A stretch of DNA of 60,230 nucleotides from Bathymodiolus japonicus methanotrophic gill symbiont (GTDB lineage Bacteria; Pseudomonadota; Gammaproteobacteria; Methylococcales; Methylomonadaceae), in assembly GCF_019721995.1 (NCBI RefSeq), contig NZ_BLYC01000021.1:1-60230 (forward strand). Direction: 5' to 3'. Below, piece by piece: positions 7,694 through 16,733 of the stretch. Numbering within the stretch: position 1 is the first letter of the stretch; every line of letters begins with the position of its first letter. The notes beneath the pieces were generated by a model. The model did no database searches and was not told the DNA's origin. It saw only the letters and a program-made list of their open reading frames with translations. The position numbers and the translations under genes are program-made.

Positions 7694-9247
7694 ATGAAAT
7701 TACTTCCTGAGACTCTGCCGGATGAGACGAATGCACTGCAAAAAATGGTGCTGGATTATCAGTCGACAGTGGATCAGTTACAGGAAAAACTGCAATGGTA
7801 TGAGGAACAGTTTCGTCTGCTTCAACACCAGCGCTTTGGTGCATCCAGTGAAAAGTGCCCTGATCAAATGGAGTTATTTAATGAAGCGGAATCAATTCTT
7901 GATGCCTTAGAGAAAGAAGAGTCTGATCTTGAAGAAACGGTTAGCTATCAACGTAAAAGGCCAGGTCGCAAACCACTATCCAGACATATCCCGCGAGAAG
8001 TCGTTCGCTATGAATTACCTGAAGCAGAACGTGTTTGTGACTGTGGTCATGCATTACATGAGGCTGGCGAAGACAAGTCAGAGCAGTTAGAAATCATTCC
8101 GGCTCAAATCAAAGTGATTGAACATGTCCAGGTAAAATATGCCTGTCGCGCTTGTGAAAACGGCATTATCAGTGTACCTAAACCGGCACAGCCCATTCCA
8201 CGCAGTTTTGCTTCACCCAGTTTATTAGCCTACATCATTGTGGCTAAGTTTATGGATAGCTTGCCACTCTATCGCCAGGAAACAATTTTCAAACGCTTAA
8301 GTATCGACCTTTCGCGTGCTACCTTGTCAAATTGGGTATTGAAGTCCGCTGAATTGCTTGCTCCCTTTTATGATCGACTGCATCAACTATTGATCCTGCA
8401 GAAAATTATCCAGGCCGATGAAACACCGCTGAATGTTATTCAGGATGGGCGAGAGACGAAATCAAAATCCTATATGTGGCTCTACCAGAGTGGTGGACAT
8501 GAGTCCGGGCAGCCGATTGTTTTGTATGATTATCAGGCAACTCGAGCGGGAGCGCATGCGGCTAGCTTTTTACTGGGATTTTCTGGTCACTTACAAGTGG
8601 ACGGCTATGCCGGTTATCACGCCCTTGCATCAGATAACTGTACCCTCGTCGGATGTATGGCGCATGCACGTCGCAAATTCGATGAAGCTCTCAACGCACT
8701 GCCCAAAACGAGCCGTAAAGATAAAATGGGCATGGCGCAAACTGCATTACGCAAGTTTACTCGTCTCTATGGGCTTGAAAAACAATTTAAAGACCTGACG
8801 ATAGATCAGCGTTATTTGTTGCGTCAGGAAAAAAGCAAACCTTTGCTGGAAGACTTAAAGCAGTGGTGCGATGACAATGTTACCAGAACCGCAAAAGACA
8901 GCTCAATAGGTAAAGCCATACGCTATACCATTAACCAGTGGGATAGTCTGGTTCGTTATATTGAGGATGGAAATTTACAGCTTGATAATAATGCCGCTGA
9001 ACGCCATATAAAACCGTTTGTGATTGGGCGTAAAAACTGGCTGTTTAATCAGACCCCACGTGGTGCTAATGCCAGTGCACTGCTATACAGCCTTGTGCAA
9101 ACGGCGGTGGCCAACAATCTGGAGCCGTTTGATTACCTAAAGTATTTACTCACTGAGCTACCCAGGCTTGGTAGGCATTATGAACCAGATGCACTGGATC
9201 AATTTCTACCTTGGAACTTAATCGAAAAAATTAAGCCTTTAAAGTAA
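7694..9247 (+). CDS. tnpC: IS66 TnpC, DDE transposase
   Basis: The 517-aa protein has the usual IS66 order: an N-terminal coiled coil (about 20-45), a Cys-rich zinc-binding region (CDCGHAL and CRACENG), and a DDE core. The first Asp is in QADETPLNV, the second in VDGYAGYHA, and the Glu in NNAAERHIKPF. The frame is complete, so the element may be active. Confidence 0.93.
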   Translation: MKLLPETLPDETNALQKMVLDYQSTVDQLQEKLQWYEEQFRLLQHQRFGASSEKCPDQMELFNEAESILDALEKEESDLEETVSYQRKRPGRKPLSRHIPREVVRYELPEAERVCDCGHALHEAGEDKSEQLEIIPAQIKVIEHVQVKYACRACENGIISVPKPAQPIPRSFASPSLLAYIIVAKFMDSLPLYRQETIFKRLSIDLSRATLSNWVLKSAELLAPFYDRLHQLLILQKIIQADETPLNVIQDGRETKSKSYMWLYQSGGHESGQPIVLYDYQATRAGAHAASFLLGFSGHLQVDGYAGYHALASDNCTLVGCMAHARRKFDEALNALPKTSRKDKMGMAQTALRKFTRLYGLEKQFKDLTIDQRYLLRQEKSKPLLEDLKQWCDDNVTRTAKDSSIGKAIRYTINQWDSLVRYIEDGNLQLDNNAAERHIKPFVIGRKNWLFNQTPRGANASALLYSLVQTAVANNLEPFDYLKYLLTELPRLGRHYEPDALDQFLPWNLIEKIKPLK

Positions 9248-9284
9248 ATTGTGTAGCCTGTCTAGTGGGAAGAATGACGCTTAC

Positions 9285-9905
9285 GAAACTTATCCCTTAT
9301 CCAAGCGGCGATAATAGAGCCAGAAATCCGTTCTTCCCCAATTAGAGTATTTTCAGTTTATCGCCGAGAGCGATTACAAAAGACAAAAGCACTCCCGGTA
9401 AAGGAACATGCCCAACTGCTCCTGACACAACAAGCAAGTCCGGTTAATGGCTTACGTCATGATCTGTAACCCTGTCGCCAGATAGACTCTGATTAACCGC
9501 AAGCTTCATTTATCATGGAATAGACGCAACCTACAATTCAGTAAGGACTTTTAAGTCACAGCGAGTGTCCGTTATCGCTCTGGTATTATCCAGACTAAAT
9601 GCCATTGGTAATGGATGACTTTGATAAGCGGGGCCAGAATGATAGCCTGGAGCCACCTATACATTCTCATCGGAAATAAGTTTACACCGGAACCAACTTG
9701 GCTGTTTGTTGAGCTGACGAACAGGACGAACTGACTTTCTTTTTTAATAACTAAAGATATGCGGCTTGATATCATGCGCTTTGCAATACTCGGACTGAGT
9801 TAAACGGCTGGCTCGCCATTGCGGTATGTGCTCTTGCATAGGCTGCCATATTTTGAGACGACTCATAATACCTCTGGAGTTATTGAGGTATTATCTTGGC
9901 CCCTC
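9285..9905 (-). pseudogene. Eroded IS66 tnpA/tnpB remnant
   Basis: The complement matches the tnpA and tnpB region of the intact copies with many small indels. The tnpA start segment (EHIPQWRASRLTQ, then YCKAHDIKPHIF) is recognisable at about 9760-9840. The YWGE..GFWLYYRR-like part of tnpB is at 9290-9400. It lies tail to tail with copy 1 and is much older. Confidence 0.75.
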
Positions 9906-10212
9906 CGCTTGAAAAATCAGAGGAAAAACTGCCTAAGCGAAGTGATGAATTTTTAGTCAGCGTATAGCCGTAGGCCGTTCTTTTGTCATAAGGTCCTGAG
10001 CGTTAGCAAGGTGAGACAAAATAAAAGGCATATCCGACCGGCGTCAAGTCATTTGGGAGCCTATGTTCCGACCCCTTGTTGGGTCTGAAAACAGAGGTGA
10101 CGAGGACTAATCGTGGGCCGCCGGATGCATAAGTGGTCGTGTTAAAGTTTTGCCTGCTTGCTTGGTCTGGGAGATGCCCATAACAAGCTTTCGCACAAAA
10201 TAGCGACTCCCC
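9906..10212 (-). repeat. R2 element, degenerate
   Basis: It is recognisable along its whole length, from cgcttgaaaaatcag to gcgactcccc, but carries many single-base insertions. It is the most decayed R2 here and shows that the family has been on this replicon for a long time. Confidence 0.8.
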
Positions 10213-10391
10213 GTTGTCAAGCTATTACTTTCCTGAATACCATATGGTACTTGGCTTTAACACTAGATTATCGTAATCTTAATGGTGGGCTGAGAATATT
10301 CTTCTCCTGCATGGTGTTTTACCATTTATTTCCATAAAAACAGGTTACAGTTGATTTTTACACAAATATTTATTTTTTTTGCGACAGAACC
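10213..10391 (+). repeat. IS6-type MITE, right portion
   Basis: This is the 3' two thirds of the 275-bp MITE, ending GCGACAGAACC. The left part is missing at the R2 border. Confidence 0.8.
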
Positions 10392-11194
10392 CATAAACCC
10401 CCATTCTCCGCGTTATCTGCTCTCATAACTCTCATATTTCAATAAAAGGTGGATCACATGCTCAGCTTCAAAGGTACTCACTTTCCAAAAGATGTCATTC
10501 TTTATGCTGTTTTCTTTTATGTCAGGTATGGTGTTTCGTATCGCGACCTTGAAGAAATTATGGAAGAAAGAGGTGTTGAAGTGGATCATGCTACGCTCAA
10601 CCGTTGGGTTATCCGTTATTCTCCTGCCATTGCTGTAAAAGCTAAATCTCAGAAACGAGAAACCAATAAATCGTGGCGAATGGATGAAACGTATATCAAA
10701 GTGAAGGGTCAGTGAACCTATTTATACCGTGCTGTTGATAGTCACGGTGATACGCTTGATTTCATGCTTTCTGAACGCCGTGATGAAGAGGCTGCAACCG
10801 CTTTTTTCAAACAAACGATTAATAATAATGGCTTTCCTGATAAGGTCGTTATGGATAAAAGTGGCGCTAACTATGCAGGATTAGCCAATATTAACCTCTT
10901 GTTAATCCTAGCAGGGTTTACCACCATGATCGACATATTACAGGTTAAATATTTGAATAACATCATCGAACAGGATCACCGCTTTATCAAAAAAATAACA
11001 AAACCGATGATGGGCTTTAAAGCGTTTCACTCCGCTCAAGCAACCATTGATGGAATTGAAACAGCACATATGATCCGAAAGGGACAATTGTCTGAGGAAA
11101 ATATGCCTGCTTATAAGCAGTTTATGGCTTTAGCAGGATAGTTATGCCTGAAGACCAGGAGGGCTGCGCTTTTGATAATTATTGCGACAGAACC
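10392..11194 (+). pseudogene. IS6-family element with a nonsense mutation
   Basis: The transposase frame runs from ATG 10458 to 11141. It is identical in layout to the intact copies at 22808 and 34612 but has TGA instead of TGG at about 10713, in VKGQ(W)TYLYR. The catalytic regions RMDETYI, MDKSGAN and EQDHRF are otherwise kept. The left terminal repeat is missing at the MITE junction. The right one ends at 11194. Confidence 0.88.
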
Positions 11195-11212
11195 TATTAT
11201 AGTTTAGAATCA

Positions 11213-11914
11213 CTAAAAATATCGAATAGCAAGTACATCAAGCACTATACTCTTTAAGATGTGGCTTTTACTTCCTGGAGTGTGATCATTTGTAACGCCA
11301 AAATGTACTATCCACGATTCATTTTCATCATACTCCGAAGAACTCCAGTAGGAGTCTTCGCTGAACGTGCCATGTCCTTTAGCGACTAAATTCCGAAAAA
11401 TTAAATCTAATTCTCCTAGTGATGGCACAAACCAGTCGCTGTATCCTCCTAAACTATAATTAGATGTATTTTTAGCTGCAGGGGAGCATTCCGATTTTAA
11501 CATAGCTTCGGTGTTTGATTCGCCTGTATAGATCGACTTGTTATAAACGCCATTAACATTAATGCCATTGACAGTATCTCCAGAACATCCCCATTTAGCA
11601 GCTCCCGAAGCACCGTGTGTAGCGACCTCTAATCCATGCAATCCTCCTGCACTAACGTAAAAAACAAGACCTCCAGCTGGCCCGTGGTCACCCAATTTAT
11701 AGATATCATCTGTAATTCTCGATAATTCAAGAAGAGCTTCGCTGTTAGCTTTTGTGCTAGCAGCATTTTTAGCGATGTCTAGCCTGTTTCTTTCAACTTG
11801 AACAGTTAAAGATGGCGTATCCGCTAATACACCGCAAGGTAATGATATTCCGATACCGAATAAAAACGTCCTTATAACTAATGTGTATTGTTTTATTTGT
11901 TTGAATTTATGCAT
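11213..11914 (-). CDS. Secreted DUF1566 (Lcl-type) protein, paralogue 1
   Basis: The 233-aa protein starts MHKFKQIKQYTLV. It has a hydrophobic signal segment ending near VLADT, a short helical spacer, and one C-terminal DUF1566 domain: GDHGPAGGLVFYVSAGGLHG, then WFVPSLGELDLIFRNL, YWSSSEYDENE and a C-terminal LAIRYF. The fold is C-type-lectin/FGE-like and occurs in surface and adhesin-like proteins. It is the first of three tandem paralogues, each with its own upstream region. The exact role is unknown. Confidence 0.75.
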   Translation of the reverse strand: MHKFKQIKQYTLVIRTFLFGIGISLPCGVLADTPSLTVQVERNRLDIAKNAASTKANSEALLELSRITDDIYKLGDHGPAGGLVFYVSAGGLHGLEVATHGASGAAKWGCSGDTVNGINVNGVYNKSIYTGESNTEAMLKSECSPAAKNTSNYSLGGYSDWFVPSLGELDLIFRNLVAKGHGTFSEDSYWSSSEYDENESWIVHFGVTNDHTPGSKSHILKSIVLDVLAIRYF

Positions 11915-11992
11915 AGTTATCTCCAGACTATTTACTTATTGTTTGTAATTTTTATTTTATCGCAAAAGTCCCTAGAAGAGTATGAGCGCTCC

Positions 11993-12682
11993 CTAAAAAG
12001 ATCGAACTGCACGTACGTAATTGACTCGAACTTTAGGTGACTGAATCACAATCGGTATATCCTTATCATCCTTGTCTAGATAATCGCAAAAACAATGGCT
12101 CCAAGCGGCACTATTACTGTCTCCCTCAGATGAACTCCAGTAGTAGTGGTCAAGAGAAGCAAGAAAATTACCAGTGCCTCCACGGTATAAATATGCAAAC
12201 ATTAATTCTAACTCATATTTTGATGGTAAATACCAATCTCTAAATCCATTGAGTTCATAATTAGATGCTACTTTAGCCGCAGTATTCCCACCGCATGTTT
12301 GTTTTAAAATAGTTTTGGTATTTTCTTTTCCTGTATAAAGACCTGCTTTTTTAGTGCTATCGATTCCAGCACATCCCCATTTGCTCATATTCTGATCATT
12401 TGGTGCGGCTTCTAAGCCATGAAAACCGCTATTGGTAACATAAAAAACAAAACCTCCAGCAGGACCTGTGTCTCCCGGATCATAACGCTTAATAAGTTTA
12501 ATATATTTTGCGATAAAATCTATGCCAGTGTAATTAAAAGCGATATCTGATTTATTTTTTTTAACTTGATTTTCTAAAGATGTATTGGATGCTAACACAC
12601 TAAAAGACAGTAGCATTCCAATACTGAATGCAAATATACTTGTAACTAGCGTGTATTGTTTTATTTGTTTGAATATGCTCAT
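11993..12682 (-). CDS. Secreted DUF1566 (Lcl-type) protein, paralogue 2
   Basis: The start at 12682 (MSIFKQIKQYTLVTSIFAFS) is chosen because both sister genes begin with the same (M).(F)K..KQYTL sequence. The longer open frame upstream is only R2 repeat sequence. A signal peptide ends about VLAS. DUF1566 motifs are GDTGPAGGFVFYVTNSGFHG, FRDWYLPSKYELELMF, YYWSSSEGDSNSAAW and the C-terminal VRAVRSF. The spacer between signal and domain differs between the paralogues, which suggests divergence after duplication. Confidence 0.75.
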   Translation of the reverse strand: MSIFKQIKQYTLVTSIFAFSIGMLLSFSVLASNTSLENQVKKNKSDIAFNYTGIDFIAKYIKLIKRYDPGDTGPAGGFVFYVTNSGFHGLEAAPNDQNMSKWGCAGIDSTKKAGLYTGKENTKTILKQTCGGNTAAKVASNYELNGFRDWYLPSKYELELMFAYLYRGGTGNFLASLDHYYWSSSEGDSNSAAWSHCFCDYLDKDDKDIPIVIQSPKVRVNYVRAVRSF

Positions 12683-12755
12683 AATTTTGGATATCTTCAT
12701 TTTCCAGTGTATGGTTTCGTAAAAAGGTTCTTCTGAAGAACCTGTGAAAGGAGCA

Positions 12756-12828
12756 GGGGAGTCGCTATTTTTGCGAAAGCTTGTTTTGGGCATCCCAGCC
12801 CAAGCAAGCGGCAAAAACTTAACGCGAC
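12756..12828 (+). repeat. R2 left-end fragment
   Basis: It holds the first 73 bp of R2 (GGGGAGTCGC to aacgcgac), cut at the start of the MITE at 12829. Confidence 0.85.
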
Positions 12829-13105
12829 GGTTCTGTCGCAAAAAAAATAAATATTTGTGTAAAAATCAACTGTAACCTGTTTTTATGGAAATAAATGGTA
12901 AAACACCATGCAGGAGAAGAATATTCTCAGCCCACCATTAAGATTACGATAATCTAGTGTTAAAGCCAAGTACCATATGGTATTCAGGAAAGTAATAGCT
13001 TGAAAAATAGAGCCATTTTTAGTTGAGCATGCGAACCTTTTTTTGCCGAAATTAAATCTTATGGTCGTAGGTAATAGGGTGATTTTGTTTTTCTGCGACA
13101 GAAAC
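12829..13105 (-). repeat. IS6-type MITE (277 bp)
   Basis: Termini GGTTCTGTCGCA and, at the far side, TGCGACAGAAAC enclose about 250 bp with no open frame. The inner sequence matches the copies at 14269, 44142 and 58106. It directly abuts the stop codon of DUF1566 paralogue 3. Confidence 0.88.
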
Positions 13106-13813
13106 TTAAAACGCGCGAACAGCACGTACTAAATGAGATTGATTTTTATATTGTATAAAGGGCGATGTAATAGGATGGTTATAAGAGGGAGTAGAAGCCC
13201 ACGCTCTATTATTAGTTGCCTCTGTCGAACTCCAGTAGCTGAAAGTAGGGCTACTACTAAGGCCATTAGAAAAATGAGTATCCTTTAAAGTTTTGGACAT
13301 TAACATTAACGTATCTCTTGATGGTAAGAACCAATCGCTGAAACCATTATATTCATAATTAGACGCAAGGCTAGCGGCGGTTCTTCCATGGGAGGAACGG
13401 CACTCTGGTTTATTACTTAAAATAGATTTGGTGTTTAATTCGCCTGAATAGACCGATATTCCATGAGCTCCATTAACACGTTCTGAAAAACAACCCCACT
13501 CTGCCGAACCCGCATCTGATGGAGCGGCTTCTAAGCCATGTAACCCACTTACGTTAACATAAAAGACAAAGCCTCCAGCTGGACCGGGATCACCCACCTC
13601 ATAGTAGCCATTACGTAAAGAGCGGTGTAAATTTGTAACAGTGTTTGCGTTATTTTTTTTGTTAGCGCTGTTCTTAGCAATGTTCCGTTTGTTTCGGTCG
13701 ATCCGGTCTTCTAAAGGGTAGATCGCTAATGCTTTGGAAGACAGCAATATTCCAATACCGAATATAAATATATTTGTAATTAACGTGTATTGTTTTGTTT
13801 TTTTGAATATCAT
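13106..13813 (-). CDS. Secreted DUF1566 (Lcl-type) protein, paralogue 3
   Basis: The 235-aa protein starts MIFKKTKQYTLITNIFIFGI, with a signal peptide ending about KALA. Motifs are GDPGPAGGFVFYVNVSGLHG, FSDWFLPSRDTLMLMS, YWSSTEATNNRAW and C-terminal LVRAVRAF. The last codons end exactly where the MITE begins, yet the VRAVRAF ending matches paralogue 2, so the protein is complete. The upstream region was later hit by a 176-bp MITE 16 bp before the start, probably affecting its promoter. Confidence 0.75.
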   Translation of the reverse strand: MIFKKTKQYTLITNIFIFGIGILLSSKALAIYPLEDRIDRNKRNIAKNSANKKNNANTVTNLHRSLRNGYYEVGDPGPAGGFVFYVNVSGLHGLEAAPSDAGSAEWGCFSERVNGAHGISVYSGELNTKSILSNKPECRSSHGRTAASLASNYEYNGFSDWFLPSRDTLMLMSKTLKDTHFSNGLSSSPTFSYWSSTEATNNRAWASTPSYNHPITSPFIQYKNQSHLVRAVRAF

Positions 13814-13829
13814 AATAATCTCCTATTTT

Positions 13830-14005
13830 GTAACTACTCAGCGTAATTTAGACTCATAACAGATTGATTTAAAATAATAATTAATGTATCTCTATGGATT
13901 TTAGTCCAATTTTCACCCCTTTTTAAAGGTGAAAATGACTAAAATCAGGTTAAATTAAAATATATCCATTTGATTTAAAAGTTAAAAAACACGCTGAGTA
14001 GTTAC
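13830..14005. repeat. 176-bp MITE with ISBst12-type ends, copy 1
   Basis: GTAACTACTCAGCGT and its inverse bound a 176-bp AT-rich element. It is flanked by a perfect 8-bp target duplication CCTATTTT (13822-13829 and 14006-14013). The ends match the terminus of the ISBst12-type IS66 elements here, the likely source of transposase. Confidence 0.95.
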
Positions 14006-14268
14006 CCTATTTTTTCAAATATTATCTCACATTTTCAACACCTATTTCTTCCATAATTTCTTCAAGATCGCGATACGAAACGCCATACCTGACATACAGC
14101 CCTGACGCATGAAATAAAACCCGCATAAAAAGCCATTTTATATTTGCTATATAATGCTTTCCTATCCTAAATACGGTTGCTGTCGCAAGAACTTATTATG
14201 ATGGTAAAGATTGGTCATAACCGACCTTTATGCAGCTAATGAATAAAACTGTCCTGCAGGAGACAAAC
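14006..14268. other. IS6 debris
   Basis: 14040-14105 is, on the complement, the start of the IS6 transposase gene around YGVSYRDLEEIMEE. 14186-14268 matches the 3' end of the second IS6 type (gaataaaactgtcctgcagg). No gene is intact. Confidence 0.6.
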
Positions 14269-14544
14269 GATTCTGTCGCAAAAAATAGAATCACCCTATT
14301 ACCTACAATCATAAGATTTAATTTCAGCCAAAGAAGATTCACATATTCAACTAAAAATGGTTCTATTTTTTTAAGTTATTACTTTCCTGAATACCATATG
14401 ATACTTGGCTTTAACACTAGATTGTCGTGATTTTAATAATGAGATTAGAAGGTTTTTCTCCTGCATGATGTTTTATCCAGTTATCGTATAAAAATAGGTC
14501 ACAGTTGATTTTTACACAAACATTTGTTTTTTTGCGACAGAACC
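14269..14544 (+). repeat. IS6-type MITE (276 bp)
   Basis: It starts GATTCTGTCGCA and ends GCGACAGAACC. A degraded stretch (atgatacttggctttaacac) corresponds to the transposase segment WYLAYPLSYRN of the IS6-B element at 36639. This shows derivation of the MITE from that IS by decay and deletion. Confidence 0.88.
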
Positions 14545-15056
14545 CGATAAAACAGTGTCCTTTTTTATTGATCAATCGTTGTGCCTGATACTCAGTCACA
14601 ACCCGTGAAATATCAATATCGAAGACCTGACGTGTTTCAAAGCCATCTTCCGTGTATTGCCCTTTAGGTAAGGTACGACGATCTATACTAATGACCTCGA
14701 TTTCATCAGGGTCTTCTATTTTTTGTAGCGTTGTACCTACATGCGACTTTTGTCCACCTGAGGGTTTGTCAGATTTTTTACGACTGCCCTTTTTACGGTT
14801 GGGGTCGCTTGCTGGTGGTTTGCTGCTATTTTTACTGTTTAGCGTGACTCGATTTAATAATACTGTCACTAATAATAGAATCATTTCTAGTGCTGATTTT
14901 AGAGCAGGCGATATATCACGCTCAGCTTCAAGTAACTGCCTGGCATGTTTGACTGCAGAATCAACATCAACGTTATCTATTTTCGGTAGTGGGTTAAATC
15001 TGTTATTTCACTTAAATAATTAGGAGAAGTAAAAGGTTTACATCATAATTCCTCGA

Positions 15057-16095
15057 ATGAAATGTTATCAAGAAGTAAGTTGCCACAATTGTCGCTGTAG
15101 CACTATCATGAAATCAGGAAAGAATGCTCAAAATATACAGCGGTATCGCTGCAAAAATAGTGCCTGCCCAACTCAAACATTTATGCTGGACTATCGCTAT
15201 AATGCATGTGTGCCTGGAGTCCAAGAAAAAGTCGTCGAAATGGCTATTAATAGCAGTGGTATTAGAGACACCGCACGGGTTCTGAAAATCAATAAAAATA
15301 CAGTCATCAGCATCCTGAAAAGCAAAGAAGATAGCCTTGTACAGGTAAATCCTGTTTTTCTATCTCAAAAATCAGAAACACCTTTAGACGTCCGGCTGGA
15401 GCTTGTTTGCGAAGAAGTTGAGATTGATGAACAATGGTCATTTGTAGGTAAAAAGTCGAATCAGCGATGGTTATGGCATGCTGTTGATCATGCGACTAAT
15501 ACAGTCATTGCTTATGTATTTGGCAAGCGTAAAGATGATGTTTTCAAAGAGCTAAAAGCCTTACTGACTCCTTTTGAAATAAGCAGATATTATACAGATG
15601 ACTGGGGGGCTTATGAGCGAAACTTAGACGCTGAAAATCATGGAAACGTAGCTTAGCGAAGTGGTGATTTTTAGTCCCTGATAGGCGACAGGGCAATTCG
15701 CTGATTCGACGTGTGCTAGCAGCACGCGAGAGGAGCAAGAATTGCATTCCGAATAGCCGTCCAGCCAGTGAGGTAGTAATGACGAAGCGGCTTTTGTGCG
15801 TAGTCGTTGCGGACGCAGGGCGTTCAGGGCATCTCCCATCCGCTGCGTAGGTGAACGAATTATGGCGACAGGAGTCCCGGAATTTCGTGAGGTAGCATGG
15901 CGCGCCTGTGTAAATGAACATGAAATAGGCAAACAAAACACTCAAAAAATTGAACGAAAAAACCTAAATTTTAGAACATGGATTAAACGCTTAACGCGTC
16001 GAACAATCTGTTTTTCCAAAATAGAACAAATGCATGATATTGTCATTGGACTATTAATTAATAAAGTCGAATTTGGACGAGATATTCATGCCTAA
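15057..16095 (+). pseudogene. IS1-family transposase interrupted by R1
   Basis: The N-terminal part (15057-15628) has a Cys zinc finger (CHNCRCSTIMKSG...RYRCKNSAC). It continues with a helix-turn-helix (GIRDTARVLKINKNTVIS) and the catalytic start EIDEQWSFVGKK and YTDDWGAYERNL. After R1, the frame resumes at 15909 as VNEHEIGKQNTQKIERKNLN and ends KVEFGRDIHA. Joining gives ERNLD-VNEHEIGKQNTQKIE, the normal IS1 sequence, so the coding sequence was complete before R1 arrived. Confidence 0.9.
15629..15908 (-). repeat. R1 element inside IS1
   Basis: This 280-bp copy has flanks aacttaga and tgtaaatg that join in frame (gat gta aat). It shows precise, duplication-free insertion. It makes the IS1 transposase terminate early at the DNA level. 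Confidence 0.95.
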
Positions 16096-16409
16096 TAACA
16101 GATTTAACCCACCACCCTATTTTCAACGGAAAACCTGTATCGCTATAAGAACAGGTATATTATCTCATGGGTTTTTAATCCCGAATTTTCCTCGTCGTAA
16201 GCTGTTTTGAAGCGATTAAAAAAGTTGATCGGGATCGCCAGTATTTAAAAGAAACCTAGTAGCGGACTATAAAGATAGAGGCCATAAATAGCCTATTTAA
16301 TGGCTACTCTGCAGGTGACTAAAAATCACAATTCAAGACTAAAATCCTGTCAAGAACTTTTTTAATTATTTACGCTGAGTAGTTACTTACATTGTAACTA
16401 TTTTCAACT

Positions 16410-16694
16410 AAACAACCACCCGCTAAAAGCGGGTGGGTTAGAGAGACTGGCGACTGAAAGTCGGGATACAGGGCAAATAGCCCTGTTATTTCAGCTCTCC
16501 ATACTCTGTTTTAAAATTGTCATTCGGGTTGGCGTCAAAATGGTGATCAAGATAATTCTTTATCATTTCCTCAGTCATTTGCCCTACCGTGACACAAAAG
16601 TAACCCCTAGCCCAAAAGTGCTTCCCCTAGTACCTATTGATTTCAAATGCTTCGCAAGTTTTCCTTACCAACTCTCTTACACCCAAGCTGATAT
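16410..16694 (-). pseudogene. IS200/IS605-type TnpA remnant with terminal hairpin
   Basis: The complement encodes ISLGVRELVRKTCEAFEI and, after an internal stop, GKHFWARGYFCVTVGQMTEE then MIKNYLDHHFDANPNDNF, ending at 16486. The FWARGYF..TVG..T...I..YL block is the C-terminal part of Y1 (HUH) TnpA, with the catalytic Tyr in NYL. The HUH His pair is deleted. Downstream, CCACCCGC/GCGGGTGG (16416-16436) is the typical right-end hairpin. The 5' side is cut by IS66 copy 2. Confidence 0.75.
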
Positions 16695-16733
16695 GTAAGC
16701 GTCAATTCTCTCCACCTAGACAAGCTACCCTAA

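Larger units (their letters stand above)
6830..9284 (+). mobile_element. IS66-family element, copy 1 (complete)
   Basis: Termini GTAAGCGTCAATTAA at 6830 and an inverted GACGCTTAC ending at 9284 enclose tnpA, tnpB and tnpC. It is about 2455 bp and clearly diverged from the other three copies. No 8-bp target duplication is visible: the left flank is atatgttc and the right flank gaaactta. It interrupts the IS4 fragment on the left. Confidence 0.9.
14985..16116 (+). mobile_element. IS1-family element with perfect 8-bp target duplication
   Basis: The 23-bp inverted ends read GGTRGTGGGTTAAATCTGTT and are flanked on both sides by CTATTTTC (14977-14984 and 16117-16124). Without the R1 insert it is about 852 bp. 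It landed in the ISBst12-type gene and was later hit by R1, giving a three-layer nest. Confidence 0.93.
14545..16386 (-). pseudogene. ISBst12-type IS66 transposase 5' part, split by IS1
   Basis: The complement from 16386 carries the terminus GTAACTACTCAGCGTA, then the gene start. After IS1 removal, AVKHARQLLEAERDIS leads to NSSKPPASDPNRKK, KPSGGQKSHVGTTL, SIDRRTLP and VVTEYQAQ. The C-terminal half is lost at the MITE (14544). The IS1 element 14985-16116 splits it. Confidence 0.8.

Noticed and set aside
12683-12841. N-terminal extension of DUF1566 paralogue 2
   Set aside because: The extra frame is R2 and intergenic sequence. The sister genes start at the equivalent of 12682.
15544-15945. Overlapping open frames across R1 copies, with repeated translated products
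   Set aside because: All such frames lie inside R1, R2 or R3, differ in frame between copies, and have no start signals. They are a by-product of the GC-richer repeat.
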